Shown: positions 7,499 to 16,517 of the stretch, in pieces
Position numbering within the stretch: the first letter of the stretch is position 1
How the letters are laid out: each line of letters begins with the position of its first letter
From: Subdoligranulum variabile
Lineage (GTDB): Bacteria > Bacillota > Clostridia > Oscillospirales > Ruminococcaceae
NCBI GenBank assembly: GCA_004554775.1
Contig: SFKI01000004.1
Span: forward strand, 149,332 to 213,331
Reading direction: 5' to 3'
DNA: 64,000 nt
Position numbers and translations under genes: made by a program
The notes under the pieces: model-generated
Told to the model about the DNA's origin: nothing
What the model saw: the letters and a program-made list of their open reading frames with translations, nothing else
Databases searched by the model: none

Positions 7499-7570
7499 GA
7501 CAATACAACCTCGTGCGTGTGCCGTCACCGGCAGCGGTGACGGTATTTTGCTATGTAAAGGAATTTTGTT

Positions 7571-9226
7571 ATGATGATTGACAAACGCCTCATCGGCATG
7601 ATGGGGGATTCAAAACGGTATATCGCCAGAAATGTGGCGCTGCAATGGCTGGCCCTGGCCGCCAGCATCGCCATGATCTTTGCTGTAAGCCGCTATCTGG
7701 GCGCGCTGTACGACCAGTTGACCATCGGTGACTGCATGGCCGGTGCGCCCAACCTGCCGCTGACGCTTGCCGTCATGGCGGCGGCGCTGCTGGTGCGTGC
7801 GGCCTGTACGCGCGGTGCGGCCGATGCCAGCTACAACGCTAGCCGCACCGTAAAAAAGACGCTGCGCAGCGCGATTTATGAAAAACTACTGCGCTTGGGC
7901 GGCGGCTACACCCAGGCGGCGCCCACTGCCGAGGTCTTGCAGCTGGCGGGCGAGGGGGTCGAGCAGCTCGAGACTTATTTCGGCGCGTACCTGACGTAGT
8001 TTTTCTATGCGATGCTTGCGCCCGTCACGCTGTTTCTCGTGCTGGCCCCCGTCAGCCTGAAAGTGGCTGTCATTTTGATGATCTGCGTGCCGATGATCCC
8101 GGTTTCCATTGTGGCTGTGCAGAAATTTGCCAAGCGGCTGTTGGGCAGATACTGGGGCCAGTACGCTGCACTGGGCGACAGCTTTCTGGAAAACCTGCAA
8201 GGGCTGACCACGTTGAAAATTTACCGGGCCGACGAGGCCCGCCATCAGGCGATGAATTGCGAGGCAGAGCACTTCCGCAAGGTCACGATGAAGGTGCTGA
8301 CCATGCAGCTCAACTCTATCATCGTGATGGACATCATCGCTTACGGCGGCGCGGCACTCGGCATCGGCATCGCGGCGCGGGAGCTGGCCGCAGGGCGTGT
8401 CAGCCTGGCCGGGGCGCTTTGCATTCTGCTGCTCTCGGCGGATTTCTTTTTGCCGATGCGTGCGTTGGGGTCCTACTTCCACGTGGCGATGAACGGTATG
8501 GCCGCGAGCGACTAAATTTTCAAGCTGCTGAACCTGCCCGAAGCGACCGGCAAGACCGCCGAGCCGGACGCCGACTGCGCCATCCGCTGCCGTGACCTGC
8601 ATTTTGGCTACACCGAGGAAAAAGAAACGCTGCACGGCCTGAATCTCGACTTCCCGCGCGGCAGCTTTACCGCACTGGTGGGCGAAAGCGGCTGCGGAAA
8701 ATCCACCATCGCTGCCGTGCTGACGGGCCGTGCTGCGGGCTATACAGGCAGTGTGACCATCGGCGGGCGGGAGCTTTCAACGGTCAAGGAATCCGCTCTG
8801 CTGCAAAACGTGACGCTGGTCAGCCTGGGCAGCTACCTGTTCAAAGGCACGGTGGCCGACAACCTGCGCATTGCCAACCGGAACGCCACGCATGAGCAGG
8901 TCGTCGAAGCCTGCAAAAAGGCATCCATCCACGACTTTATCATGACGCTGCCGCAGGGCTACGACACGCCGGTGGGCGAGCTGGGCAGCACGCTTTCGGG
9001 CGGCGAGCGCCAGCGCTTGGGCGTGGCACGGGCTTTCCTGCACGATGCACCGTATATTTTGCTGGACGAGCCGACAAGCAACCTCGACAGCCTGAACGAA
9101 GCAGTGATTTTAAAGAGCCTGGCCGAAGAGCGCAGGGACAAAACGGTCGTGCTGGTCAGCCACCGCGCGTCCACCATGCGCATCGCGGACCGCACCTATT
9201 CTGTGGAAAACGGGAGAATGAGCTGA
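7571..9226 (+). pseudogene. ABC exporter (CydC/CydD-like membrane-ATPase fusion) interrupted by two stop codons
   Basis: One reading frame encodes a complete half-transporter of about 551 codons but contains TAG at 7997-7999 and TAA at 8513-8515. The first falls in YLT*FFYAMLAP, where relatives have Gln (CAG). The second falls in AASD*IFKLL, where relatives have Lys (AAA). Each is one substitution from sense. Before and between the stops are the membrane helices; after them come Walker A (GESGCGKST), signature (LSGGERQRLG), Walker B (YILLDEPTSNLD) and the switch His (VLVSHR). With no partner half-transporter nearby, this looks like a recent loss of function. Sequencing error or stop readthrough are less likely alternatives. 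Confidence 0.85.
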
Positions 9227-9558
9227 TGCCGACCACGACGCCCGCCCAGAAGCGCGAACAGGAAAAACAGACCGTGGGCTTGATGATCGAGCTGTACTGC
9301 CATGGCCACCACGGCACGCGCGGCCACACCCTGTGCCCCGACTGCGAAGCCCTGCGCAATTACGCCGACGCCCGGGTCGACCATTGCCCGCATATGGAAA
9401 CGAAAACCTTTTGCAGCGCCTGCAAAACGCACTGCTACAAGCCCCAAATGCGCGAAGCTATCCGCCAGGTCATGCGCTGGAGCGGCCCGCGGATGCTCTT
9501 TCACCACCCTGTACTGGCAGTACGGCATCTGATTGAAACGAGGAAGCAGAAAAAGTAA
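9226..9558 (+). CDS. YgbA-like 'nitrous oxide-stimulated promoter' family protein
   Basis: A 110-residue Cys/His-rich protein matching the YgbA_NO family. Motifs are MIELYCHGHHG, LCPDCEALRNYADARVDHCPH and FCSACKTHCYKPQMREAIRQVMRWSGPRMLF. The paired Cys residues suggest a metal or iron-sulfur site. In enterobacteria ygbA is induced by nitrosative stress; the molecular activity is not established. The ATG overlaps the stop of the broken ABC gene (TGATG), so it was translationally coupled and may now be poorly expressed. Confidence 0.85.
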   Translation: MPTTTPAQKREQEKQTVGLMIELYCHGHHGTRGHTLCPDCEALRNYADARVDHCPHMETKTFCSACKTHCYKPQMREAIRQVMRWSGPRMLFHHPVLAVRHLIETRKQKK

Positions 9559-9750
9559 TAGGAAAACGAGAATTTCCCCATTATCCGTAGGGGCGGATTC
9601 CATATCCGGCCGCGGGCCGATGCAAGCATCAGCTCCTACAAACTAGCCGAAGTAGAGACGTAGGGGCGCACATTGTGCGCCCGTGCGGTTTGGCGGCAAC
9701 GTAAGACTCTACGGGCGAACACTGTTCGCCCCTACACCTTACGGCAATAC
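9559..9750. repeat. Cluster of three dispersed palindromic units
   Basis: Three GTAGGGGCG-type units lie here with no gene between them: 9587-9610 (GTAGGGGCGGATT...AATCCG-like, degenerate right arm), 9660-9684 (GTAGGGGCGCACATTGTGCGCCC) and 9710-9735 (TACGGGCGAAC...GTTCGCCCCTA). The middle unit repeats the core of the one at 2140. Confidence 0.7.
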
Positions 9751-9780
9751 AAAAGGCTCCTCGATGGGAGCCTTTTTATT
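9751..9780. terminator. Rho-independent terminator
   Basis: A 10-bp stem, AAAAGGCTCC with GGAGCCTTTT, is followed by TATTTTT. It separates the iron-region genes from ddl. Confidence 0.75.
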
Positions 9781-9906
9781 TTTCTGCGCCATTTTTCCAA
9801 AAAAGTTTTTGCAAATTCTATGGCAATGCCCTGCATAATATGGTATTATAGTAAGCTGAAGACTTGTAGTGTGTCTGTATATAACTGTTGAGGGAGTCTT
9901 TCCATC

Positions 9907-11019
9907 ATGAATCAAACTGCAAAACTGCGCGTGGCGTTGTTTTTTGGCGGCGTGTCCAGTGAGCACGAGGTCAGCTGCGTTTCGGCCTCGACCTGGCTGC
10001 GCGCCCTGGCACAGCACCCCTGCGCCGAGCAATACGAGGTTTTCCCGGTAGGCATCACCAAGCAGGGCCGCTGGCTGGCCTGCCACCCCACGCCCGAAGC
10101 TATGGCCGACGGCAGCTGGGAGCAGGGCGCTGACTGCACCCCCTGCGTGCTGAGCCCCGACCGCAACGACCACGGCATCTGGCTGCTGAAGGACGGCAGG
10201 GCCGAGCTGGTCCGCATTGATATCTGCGCCCCCGTCATGCACGGCAAAAATGGCGAGGACGGCACCATTCAGGGCTTGTTTGAGCTGGCCCGCATCCCCT
10301 ACGTGGGCTGCGGCGTGCTGGGCAGCGCTGTCTGCATGGACAAAGCCGTTGCTAACACCATTATGGATGCCGCCGGTGTGCCCCACTGCAAGTGGGCCAG
10401 CGCTATCCGCGCCGAGCTGGAGGGCGACCACAAAGCCCTGCTGGACAGCATCGAGCGGCGCCTGGGCTACCCCATCTTCGTCAAGCCCGCCAACGCAGGG
10501 TCGAGTGTGGGCATCACCAAAGCGACCGACCGCGCCGTGCTGGAGCAGGCCATCGAAACGGCTCTGAAGGAGGACGACAAGGTCGTCTTTGAGGAGTTCA
10601 TCGACGGCCAGGAGGTCGAGTGTGCCGCCATCGGCAACCCCGACGACCCTGCCACGGTCTCTACGACCCGCCCGGGTGAGATCCTGGCCGGTGCCGAGTT
10701 CTATACCTACGATGATAAGTACAAAAACGGTGTTTCGCAGACCGTCATCCCCGCGCATCTGAGCGAGGAAAAACTCGACGAAGTCCGCACGGAAGCCCGC
10801 CGTGCCTACCTGGCCCTGGGCTGCGCCGGGCTGTCCCGCTGCGATTTCTTTGTCGAGCGCGGCACCGGCCGTGTGCTCTGCAATGAGTTGAACACCCTGC
10901 CGGGCTTTACGTCCATCAGCATGTATCCCAAGCTGATGGAGCATGAAGGCCTCGGCTACGCCCAGCTGGTGGACCGCCTGCTGCAGCTGGCCCTGCACCG
11001 CCGGAAGGGGGCTTATTGA
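9907..11019 (+). CDS. ddl: D-alanine--D-alanine ligase
   Basis: Cytoplasmic ATP-grasp enzyme joining two D-Ala for peptidoglycan precursors. The 370 residues begin with FFGGVSSEHEVSCVSA (the family GGxSxEHEVS motif). They contain PVMHGKNGEDGTIQGL, the ATP-loop KPANAGSSVGI and the metal-binding end NELNTLPGFTSISMYPKL. The stop overlaps the murI start (TGATG). Pairing with glutamate racemase places two cell-wall precursor steps in one operon. Confidence 0.95.
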   Translation: MNQTAKLRVALFFGGVSSEHEVSCVSASTWLRALAQHPCAEQYEVFPVGITKQGRWLACHPTPEAMADGSWEQGADCTPCVLSPDRNDHGIWLLKDGRAELVRIDICAPVMHGKNGEDGTIQGLFELARIPYVGCGVLGSAVCMDKAVANTIMDAAGVPHCKWASAIRAELEGDHKALLDSIERRLGYPIFVKPANAGSSVGITKATDRAVLEQAIETALKEDDKVVFEEFIDGQEVECAAIGNPDDPATVSTTRPGEILAGAEFYTYDDKYKNGVSQTVIPAHLSEEKLDEVRTEARRAYLALGCAGLSRCDFFVERGTGRVLCNELNTLPGFTSISMYPKLMEHEGLGYAQLVDRLLQLALHRRKGAY

Positions 11020-11834
11020 TGGACACCCGCCCTATTGGAGTATTTGACAGCGGCCTGGGCGGCCTGACCGCCGTGCGCCAGCTGCGCCGCGTGCTGCCCG
11101 GCGAGGATATCGTGTATTTTGGCGATACCGGCCGCGTGCCCTACGGCTCCCGCGGGCGGGAGATCATCCGCCAGTATGCCCGGCAGGATATCCGCTTTCT
11201 GCTTTCCCACGATGTAAAGTTTATTATTGCCGCCTGCGGCACGGTGTCCTCCACTTACCCGCCCGAGGAAGCCGCTCGCCTGCCCGTGCCGTTTACCGGC
11301 GTGGTCGGTGCCACGGCGCGCGCGGCGGTGGATGCCACCCGCAACGGCAAAGTCGGCATCATCGGCACAGCGGCCACGGTGCGCAGCGGGTCGTATGCGG
11401 CGGTCATTAAAGACATGGTCCCGGAAGTGGAGATCGTCGCCCGCGCCTGCCCGATGTTCGTGCCGCTGGTCGAAAACGGCTATGTGGACGACGGCAACCC
11501 TGTCACCAAGCTCATCATTGCCGAATATTTGCAGTCGGTCAAGGACGCCGGGGTCGACACGCTGATTCTGGGCTGCACCCACTATCCGCTGCTGAAAAAG
11601 ATGATCGGTGATTTCATGGGCGATAACGTCACCCTCATCGACTCCGGCAAGGTCACGGCCCAGGCGGCTGCGGCTGCGCTGGCGGATCTCGGCCTGTTGA
11701 ACGGCCGCAGCGAGGGCGGCAACGCCCACTACTATGTCAGCGACACACCGGATAACTTTGACGAGCTGGAACACCGTTTCCTCGGCGAGTTTGCCGGTGG
11801 CCCTGTTGAAAAAATTGCAATCGAAACTTACTAA
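11019..11834 (+). CDS. murI: Glutamate racemase
   Basis: Makes D-glutamate for peptidoglycan without cofactor, using two Cys. The 271 residues show PIGVFDSGLGGLTAVRQL, YFGDTGRVPYG, the first catalytic Cys in IIAACGTVSS and the second in LGCTHYPLL. The first site reads ACGT where many relatives have ACNT. The ATG at 11019 overlaps the ddl stop; a TTG three bases upstream is the only alternative. Confidence 0.95.
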   Translation: MDTRPIGVFDSGLGGLTAVRQLRRVLPGEDIVYFGDTGRVPYGSRGREIIRQYARQDIRFLLSHDVKFIIAACGTVSSTYPPEEAARLPVPFTGVVGATARAAVDATRNGKVGIIGTAATVRSGSYAAVIKDMVPEVEIVARACPMFVPLVENGYVDDGNPVTKLIIAEYLQSVKDAGVDTLILGCTHYPLLKKMIGDFMGDNVTLIDSGKVTAQAAAAALADLGLLNGRSEGGNAHYYVSDTPDNFDELEHRFLGEFAGGPVEKIAIETY

Positions 11835-11843
11835 GGAAAAACC

Positions 11844-12299
11844 ATGCAGGAAAATTTTCTCATCACCATCAAAGGCACCATGGAACAGCGCGGCGACAGC
11901 GACACCGTTGAGCTGATGACCCGCGGTTCCCTCGTCCACAAAGAGGGTGCCTATTATATCGTCTACAAAGAAACCGAAGCCACCGGCTACGAGGGCTGCA
12001 CTACCACCGTCAAGGTGGCCGACGATGCCCGCAAAGTCTCGATGCTGCGCTACGGTAAGGTGCCCAGCCAGCTCATCATCGAAAAAGGCACCCGCCATCT
12101 CTGTCATTACGAGACGGGCTACGGTGCCGTCAGCCTGGGCGTCGCCGCGGATATCATCGAGCATGAACTCACTGAGGATGGCGGTAAGCTGAAATTCAGC
12201 TACACGCTGGATTCCGGCGCGGAGAATTTCATCAGCCGCAATCTCGTGGATATCACGGTAGAAGCCCTGCCCCAGAACGCCGAAAACGCTGAACAATAA
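11844..12299 (+). CDS. DUF1934 (YwiB-like) beta-barrel protein
   Basis: A 151-residue cytoplasmic protein of the DUF1934/YwiB family, with FLITIKGTMEQRGDSDTVELMTRG, KEGAYYIVYKETEATGYEG and the terminal YTLDSG...SRNLVDITV strand. The fold is calycin-like and no activity is established. It lies between murI and argS; linkage to argS is common in Firmicutes. Confidence 0.85.
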   Translation: MQENFLITIKGTMEQRGDSDTVELMTRGSLVHKEGAYYIVYKETEATGYEGCTTTVKVADDARKVSMLRYGKVPSQLIIEKGTRHLCHYETGYGAVSLGVAADIIEHELTEDGGKLKFSYTLDSGAENFISRNLVDITVEALPQNAENAEQ

Positions 12300-12326
12300 A
12301 TGCAAAAACCCCACAGGAGGCCACCC

Positions 12327-14084
12327 ATGGACTATAAAAACTACAACCCCCGCCAGGCCGCGCTGGCCGAAGCCCGCGCCCTGCTGACCGATGCCGCCAA
12401 GGCCGCCGTGGCTGACGGCACCCTGCCCGCCGCCGACCTGCCCGATTTCATCGTTGAGATCCCGGCGGATGTAAAAAACGGCGATGTGGCATCCAATATC
12501 GCCATGGCCGGTGCGCGTGCTTTCCATAAGGCGCCTCGCCAGATCGCCGAAGCCATCGCCGCCAAGCTGGATCTGAACGGCACGCTGTTTGCGGGCGTCG
12601 AGATCGCAGGTCCCGGCTTTATCAACCTGTTCTTGGGCCAGGACTGGTTCACCAGCGTTGTCCGCGCTGCCTGCGCCAACCCCGAGTACGGCCGTACCGA
12701 TGCCGGTGCCGGCAAAAAGTATAATGTCGAGTTCGTTTCTGCCAACCCCACCGGCCCCATGCACATGGGCAACGCCCGCGGCGGTGCTTTGGGCGACGGC
12801 CTGGCCGCCTGCCTGGACTGGGCCGGTTACGATGTCACCCGCGAGTTCTACATCAACGACGCGGGCAACCAGATCGAAAAGTTCGGCAAGAGCCTGGCCG
12901 TCCGCTACTTACAGCTCTACAAGGGCGAGAAAGCATACCCTCTGCCCGAAGAATGCTACCAGGGCGCGGACATCATCCAGCGCGCCAAGGAGTTTGCCGA
13001 GGTCCATGGTGACAGCTATGTCAACACCGACTTCGACGAGCTGAAAAAGGCCATCATCGCCGACGCCCTGCCCAAAAACATCGCCGGTTTGCAGCGCGAT
13101 CTCGGCAAATACCGCATCGACTATGATGTCTGGTTCCACGAGAGCGACCTGCACAAATCCGGCGCCGTGCAGGCGGTCGTGGACAAGCTGCTCGAGATCG
13201 GTGCCTGCTACAAGGCCGAGGACGGCGCCATCATGTACCGCAGCGCCCAGTACGCCGCCAAGTATGGCGTTGTCAACAAGAAAAAGGCCGACGACGGCAG
13301 CGAGGAAGAAGCCAAGGACGAGGTCCTCGTCCGCGCCAACGGCATCCCCACCTACTTTGCCGCCGATATCGCCTACCATTATAATAAGCTGGCCGTGCGC
13401 GGCTTTGACAAGGCCATCGACGTCTGGGGCGCTGACCACCACGGCCACGTGGCCCGTATGAAAGGCGCAATGGATGCCATCGGCCTGGACGGCAGCCGCC
13501 TGGATATCGTGCTGATGCAGATGGTCAACCTGATGCGCGACGGCAAGCCCGTGCGTATGAGCAAGCGCACCGGCAAGGCCATCACCCTGACCGACCTGCT
13601 GGACGAGGTGCCCATTGATTCCGCGCGCTTCTTCTTCAACCAGCGCGAAAGCTCTTCCACCCTGGATTTCGACCTTGATCTGGCTGTGCGCAACGACAGT
13701 GAGAACCCTGTCTACTACGTGCAGTACGCCCACGCCCGCATCTGCTCGGTGCTGAAAAAGCTCGAGAGCGAGGGCGTTACCTTTAACGGTGTGGACGGTG
13801 TCGATGCCGCTGTGCTGACCGACCCCACCGAGCAGGCCCTGATCCGCCTGCTGGCCGCTTTCCCGGCGGAAATCGTGGCCGCAGCCGACAAATACGACCC
13901 CGCCCGCATCACCCGCTACTGCATCGACGTGGCCTCGGCTTACCATCGCTTCTACAACGCCTGCCGCATCATGGATGCCGAGGGCGCTGTCCAGCAGGGC
14001 CGCATCGCCCTGTGCCTCGCCGTGCGCGGCGTCATCCGCAACATCCTGACCATGTTCAAAGTCAGCGTGCCGGAAACGATGTAA
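12327..14084 (+). CDS. argS: Arginine--tRNA ligase
   Basis: Class I aminoacyl-tRNA synthetase of 585 residues. The order is an N-terminal tRNA D-loop-recognition domain, the HIGH-type motif in SANPTGPMHMGNARGGALGD, the active-site stretch NDAGNQIEKFG, GADHHGHVARMKGAM, the KMSKS-type loop VRMSKRTGKAI, and a helical anticodon-binding domain with YYVQYAHARICSVLKKL. The ATG at 12327 has AGGAGG eight bases upstream. An in-frame ATG at 12300 lacks such a site. The gene follows DUF1934 directly. Confidence 0.95.
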   Translation: MDYKNYNPRQAALAEARALLTDAAKAAVADGTLPAADLPDFIVEIPADVKNGDVASNIAMAGARAFHKAPRQIAEAIAAKLDLNGTLFAGVEIAGPGFINLFLGQDWFTSVVRAACANPEYGRTDAGAGKKYNVEFVSANPTGPMHMGNARGGALGDGLAACLDWAGYDVTREFYINDAGNQIEKFGKSLAVRYLQLYKGEKAYPLPEECYQGADIIQRAKEFAEVHGDSYVNTDFDELKKAIIADALPKNIAGLQRDLGKYRIDYDVWFHESDLHKSGAVQAVVDKLLEIGACYKAEDGAIMYRSAQYAAKYGVVNKKKADDGSEEEAKDEVLVRANGIPTYFAADIAYHYNKLAVRGFDKAIDVWGADHHGHVARMKGAMDAIGLDGSRLDIVLMQMVNLMRDGKPVRMSKRTGKAITLTDLLDEVPIDSARFFFNQRESSSTLDFDLDLAVRNDSENPVYYVQYAHARICSVLKKLESEGVTFNGVDGVDAAVLTDPTEQALIRLLAAFPAEIVAAADKYDPARITRYCIDVASAYHRFYNACRIMDAEGAVQQGRIALCLAVRGVIRNILTMFKVSVPETM

Positions 14085-14181
14085 AATTATATAATAGATA
14101 TGCACAAATTATATGCCTTTAAATTGACAAGATGAAAACAGGGAGCGTAAAAATTAAAATCATACGCAGCATAAAAATCTC

Positions 14182-14349
14182 TTGACAAGGCACAGTTTGT
14201 GTGGTAAACTGTTGCCTGTAAAAAAAGCAGCAACCGGCAGTAGGCCGTCGGCTCACCTTGTGAACGAATAGTTCCGGGTCATACCAGATACGTACATTTC
14301 GTGCGCAACTACGTATGTTCGGCGGCTGCTTTTATGGCAGCCGCTTTTA
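14182..14349 (+). promoter_or_regulatory. infC operon promoter, leader and attenuator
   Basis: TTGACA (14182-14187), 17 bp and TAAACT (14205-14210) start a roughly 165-base leader. It ends in a perfect hairpin, GCGGCTGC with GCAGCCGC (14322-14344), followed by TTTT. An early GCAGCAACCGGCAG segment could pair with the terminator arm. This layout is that of infC-rpmI-rplT leaders controlled by L20 or similar feedback; the exact class is inferred. Confidence 0.75.
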
Positions 14350-14383
14350 TCATTTATCATACACTTGTGGGAGGTGTGTTCCA

Positions 14384-14914
14384 ATCGCCAGCAACAGCAA
14401 TTCCAAGGAACTGGAAATCAATGAGCAGATCCGCGACAAAGAGATCCGCCTGATCGGGGCGGACGGCGCGCAGATGGGCATTATGAGCCCGCGCGACGCA
14501 CTGCGCATGGCTATCGACAAGGATCTTGACTTGGTCAAGGTCGCGCCGCAGGCCAAACCGCCGGTGTGCAAGATCCTGGATTACGGCAAATATCGGTTCG
14601 AGATGCAGAAAAAGGAAAAGGAAGCCAAGAAAAACCAGAAAGTGGTTGAACTTAAGGAGATCCGCCTTTCCCTGAACATCGACACCAACGACTTCAATAC
14701 CAAAGTGAACCAGGCTGCCAAGTTCTTGCAGCAGGGTCACAAGCTCAAGGTGAGCATCCGGTTCCGCGGCCGTGAAATGGCACATACCAGCCTTGGTCTG
14801 GAAGTGCACAAGCGGTTTGCCGATGCGTTGGCAGGCAAGGCCGTCGTCGACAAGCAGCCCAAGCTTGAGGGCCGCAGCATGATGATGTTCATGTCCCCCG
14901 CACCCAACAAGTAA
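14384..14914 (+). CDS. infC: Translation initiation factor IF-3, ATC start
   Basis: Binds the 30S subunit and proofreads start-codon choice. The 176 residues contain KELEINEQIRDKEIRLIGADG at the start, the N-domain LVKVAPQAKPPVCKILDYGKYRFE, a Lys-rich linker, and the C-domain RGREMAHTSLGLEV. GGGAGGTG (14369-14376) directs initiation at ATC 14384. The only upstream ATG (14315) sits inside the attenuator hairpin arm. Non-canonical starts are a known autoregulatory feature of infC, because IF-3 rejects them. Confidence 0.93.
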   Translation: MASNSNSKELEINEQIRDKEIRLIGADGAQMGIMSPRDALRMAIDKDLDLVKVAPQAKPPVCKILDYGKYRFEMQKKEKEAKKNQKVVELKEIRLSLNIDTNDFNTKVNQAAKFLQQGHKLKVSIRFRGREMAHTSLGLEVHKRFADALAGKAVVDKQPKLEGRSMMMFMSPAPNK

Positions 14915-14941
14915 GAAGTAACTCTTTAGGAGGAAACAACA

Positions 14942-15148
14942 ATGGCTAAAATGAAGCTCAAGACCCTTTCCGGCGCAAAGAAGCGCTTCAAGATGACTGC
15001 TTCCGGCAAGATCAAGCGCAATGCGACCAAGCGCCGTCACATCCTGACCAAGAAGACCACCAAGCTCACCCGCGGCCTGCGCATGCCCAAGTATGTCGAC
15101 AAGACCAACGAGGCTGCTGTCAAGAAAATGATGCCCTACGGCGGCTAA
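14942..15148 (+). CDS. rpmI: 50S ribosomal protein L35
   Basis: A 68-residue basic ribosomal protein. It begins MAKMKLKTLSGAKKRFKMTASGKIKR and contains the family segment RHILTKKTTKLTRGLR. AGGAGG precedes the ATG. It lies between infC and rplT, the standard order. Confidence 0.97.
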   Translation: MAKMKLKTLSGAKKRFKMTASGKIKRNATKRRHILTKKTTKLTRGLRMPKYVDKTNEAAVKKMMPYGG

Positions 15149-15200
15149 TCGCCCGCGGCAAGGTCAGTTAACTTAAGAGTGTATAAAGGAGATATAAACC

Positions 15201-15554
15201 ATGGCTCGTATTAAAGGCGCTACCATGACGCACAAGCGTCGTGCTAAGACTCTCAAACTCGCAAAGGGCTACTACGGTGCTAAGTCCAAGCACTTCCGCA
15301 TGGCCAAGCAGGCCGTCATGAAGTCCGGCAACTACGCTTTCGTTGGCCGTAAGCAGAAGAAGCGTCAGTTCCGCAACCTGTGGATCACCCGCATCAACAA
15401 CGCTGTTCGCGCTCAGGGCATGAACTACTCCAGCTTCATGAACGGCCTGAAGAAGGCTGGCGTCGAGCTGAACCGCAAGATGCTGTCTGAAATGGCTATC
15501 CACGATCCCGCCAGCTTCAATGCGCTGGTCGAGACCGCCAAGAAGGCTCTGTAA
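15201..15554 (+). CDS. rplT: 50S ribosomal protein L20
   Basis: A 117-residue large-subunit protein needed early in 50S assembly. It has the typical ARIKGATMTHKRRAKTLKLA start, GYYGAKSKHFRMAKQAVMKSG and a globular C-terminal half with WITRINNAVR. In Bacillus L20 represses its own operon by binding the leader. A strong terminator follows. Confidence 0.97.
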   Translation: MARIKGATMTHKRRAKTLKLAKGYYGAKSKHFRMAKQAVMKSGNYAFVGRKQKKRQFRNLWITRINNAVRAQGMNYSSFMNGLKKAGVELNRKMLSEMAIHDPASFNALVETAKKAL

Positions 15555-15569
15555 TAATTCTTGCAAAAA

Positions 15570-15596
15570 GACTCACGCGCATGCGTGAGTCCTTTT
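15570..15596 (+). terminator. Terminator of infC-rpmI-rplT
   Basis: A perfect 9-bp stem, GACTCACGC with GCGTGAGTC, is followed by CTTTT. Confidence 0.9.
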
Positions 15597-15704
15597 GTGT
15601 TTAAAGGGAAAAGAGGAAAAAAGGCTGTTTTGGCTGGCTTTCCCGCAGGGAGATTCCCTGCTGTTCATAAAACAACATTGATTTTACGGGAGAGGGGCGC
15701 TACA

Positions 15705-16472
15705 ATGGATATGATCACCAGCCGCGATAATGCAGGTGTAAAGTATGCCTGCACACTGCGTGACTCCGAGAAGCAGCGTGCGGCGGACGGGCTGTTCTTT
15801 GCCGAGGGACCCAAGCTTTGCCTGGAACTGGCTAAAAGCTGCACGCCCCGCACGGCCTACGCCACCGAAGCCGCCATGGCAAAAATGCCCGCGCTGGAAA
15901 GCCTGCACCCCACGCTGATCGCCCCACATGTGGCTGAAAAGCTGGCGGGCACCAAGACGAGCCAGGGCGTGTTCGTGCTGTTTGAGCAGCCCGCCCCGCC
16001 GGTAGAACTGCTGGACACCGCCACCCACATTCTGGCGCTGGAGGGCGTGCAGGACCCCGGCAATGTGGGTACCCTGCTGCGCAGCGCCGCCGCCTTTGGG
16101 TATGACCTGGTTCTGTTGGGGCCGGGGTGCGCTGCGCCGTTCTCGCCCAAAACGCTGCGTTCTTCGATGGGCGCTGCCGGGCGGCTGCCGGTGCTGCATG
16201 CTGCTGACCTGCCTGCTGCGCTGCAAAGCCTGCGGGCACGCGGCGTAGCCTGCCTGGCGACCGCACTGTACAACTCCCGCCCCTTGGGCGAGGCCGGGCA
16301 GACGTTCCCGCAGGGACTTTGCGTGGTCATCGGCAGTGAGGGGCAGGGCCTGACGGATGCTACCGTGGCCGCGTGCGATCTGGCTGTGCGTATCCCGATG
16401 ACCGACCGTGTCGAAAGCCTGAACGCCGGTGTGGCCGGCAGCGTGCTGCTGTGGCAGTTCCGCAACGTATAA
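15705..16472 (+). CDS. TrmH/SpoU-family RNA 2'-O-methyltransferase
   Basis: SAM-dependent RNA ribose methyltransferase with the SPOUT knot fold, 255 residues. An N-terminal L30e-like substrate domain (MITSRDNAGVKYACTLRDSEKQRAADGLFFAEGPK) precedes the catalytic part: motif 1 LALEGVQDPGNVGTLLRSAAAFG, motif 2 VVIGSEGQGL, motif 3 RIPMTDRVESLNAGVAGSVLLW. Relatives include Bacillus YsgA and RlmB; the target nucleotide is unknown. The ATG at 15705 has a GAGAGGGG site. It lies upstream of dprA. Confidence 0.9.
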   Translation: MDMITSRDNAGVKYACTLRDSEKQRAADGLFFAEGPKLCLELAKSCTPRTAYATEAAMAKMPALESLHPTLIAPHVAEKLAGTKTSQGVFVLFEQPAPPVELLDTATHILALEGVQDPGNVGTLLRSAAAFGYDLVLLGPGCAAPFSPKTLRSSMGAAGRLPVLHAADLPAALQSLRARGVACLATALYNSRPLGEAGQTFPQGLCVVIGSEGQGLTDATVAACDLAVRIPMTDRVESLNAGVAGSVLLWQFRNV

Positions 16473-16517
16473 TTTTTGCATATACTGAAACCATCCGGCG
16501 GGAGAGGAGAGAAGCGC

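Noticed and set aside
7997..8515. Stop-codon recoding in the ABC exporter
   Set aside because: Two different stops (TAG, TAA) are used as normal terminators in neighbouring genes and no recoding signal is visible, so nonsense mutation is simpler.
2140..9735. CRISPR array made of the GTAGGGGCG units
   Set aside because: The units are widely and irregularly spaced, occur in both orientations and have no uniform spacers or cas genes.
14315..14383. ATG 14315 as the infC start
   Set aside because: It lies in the attenuator hairpin arm and lacks a ribosome site; the ATC at 14384 has one and fits the family N terminus.
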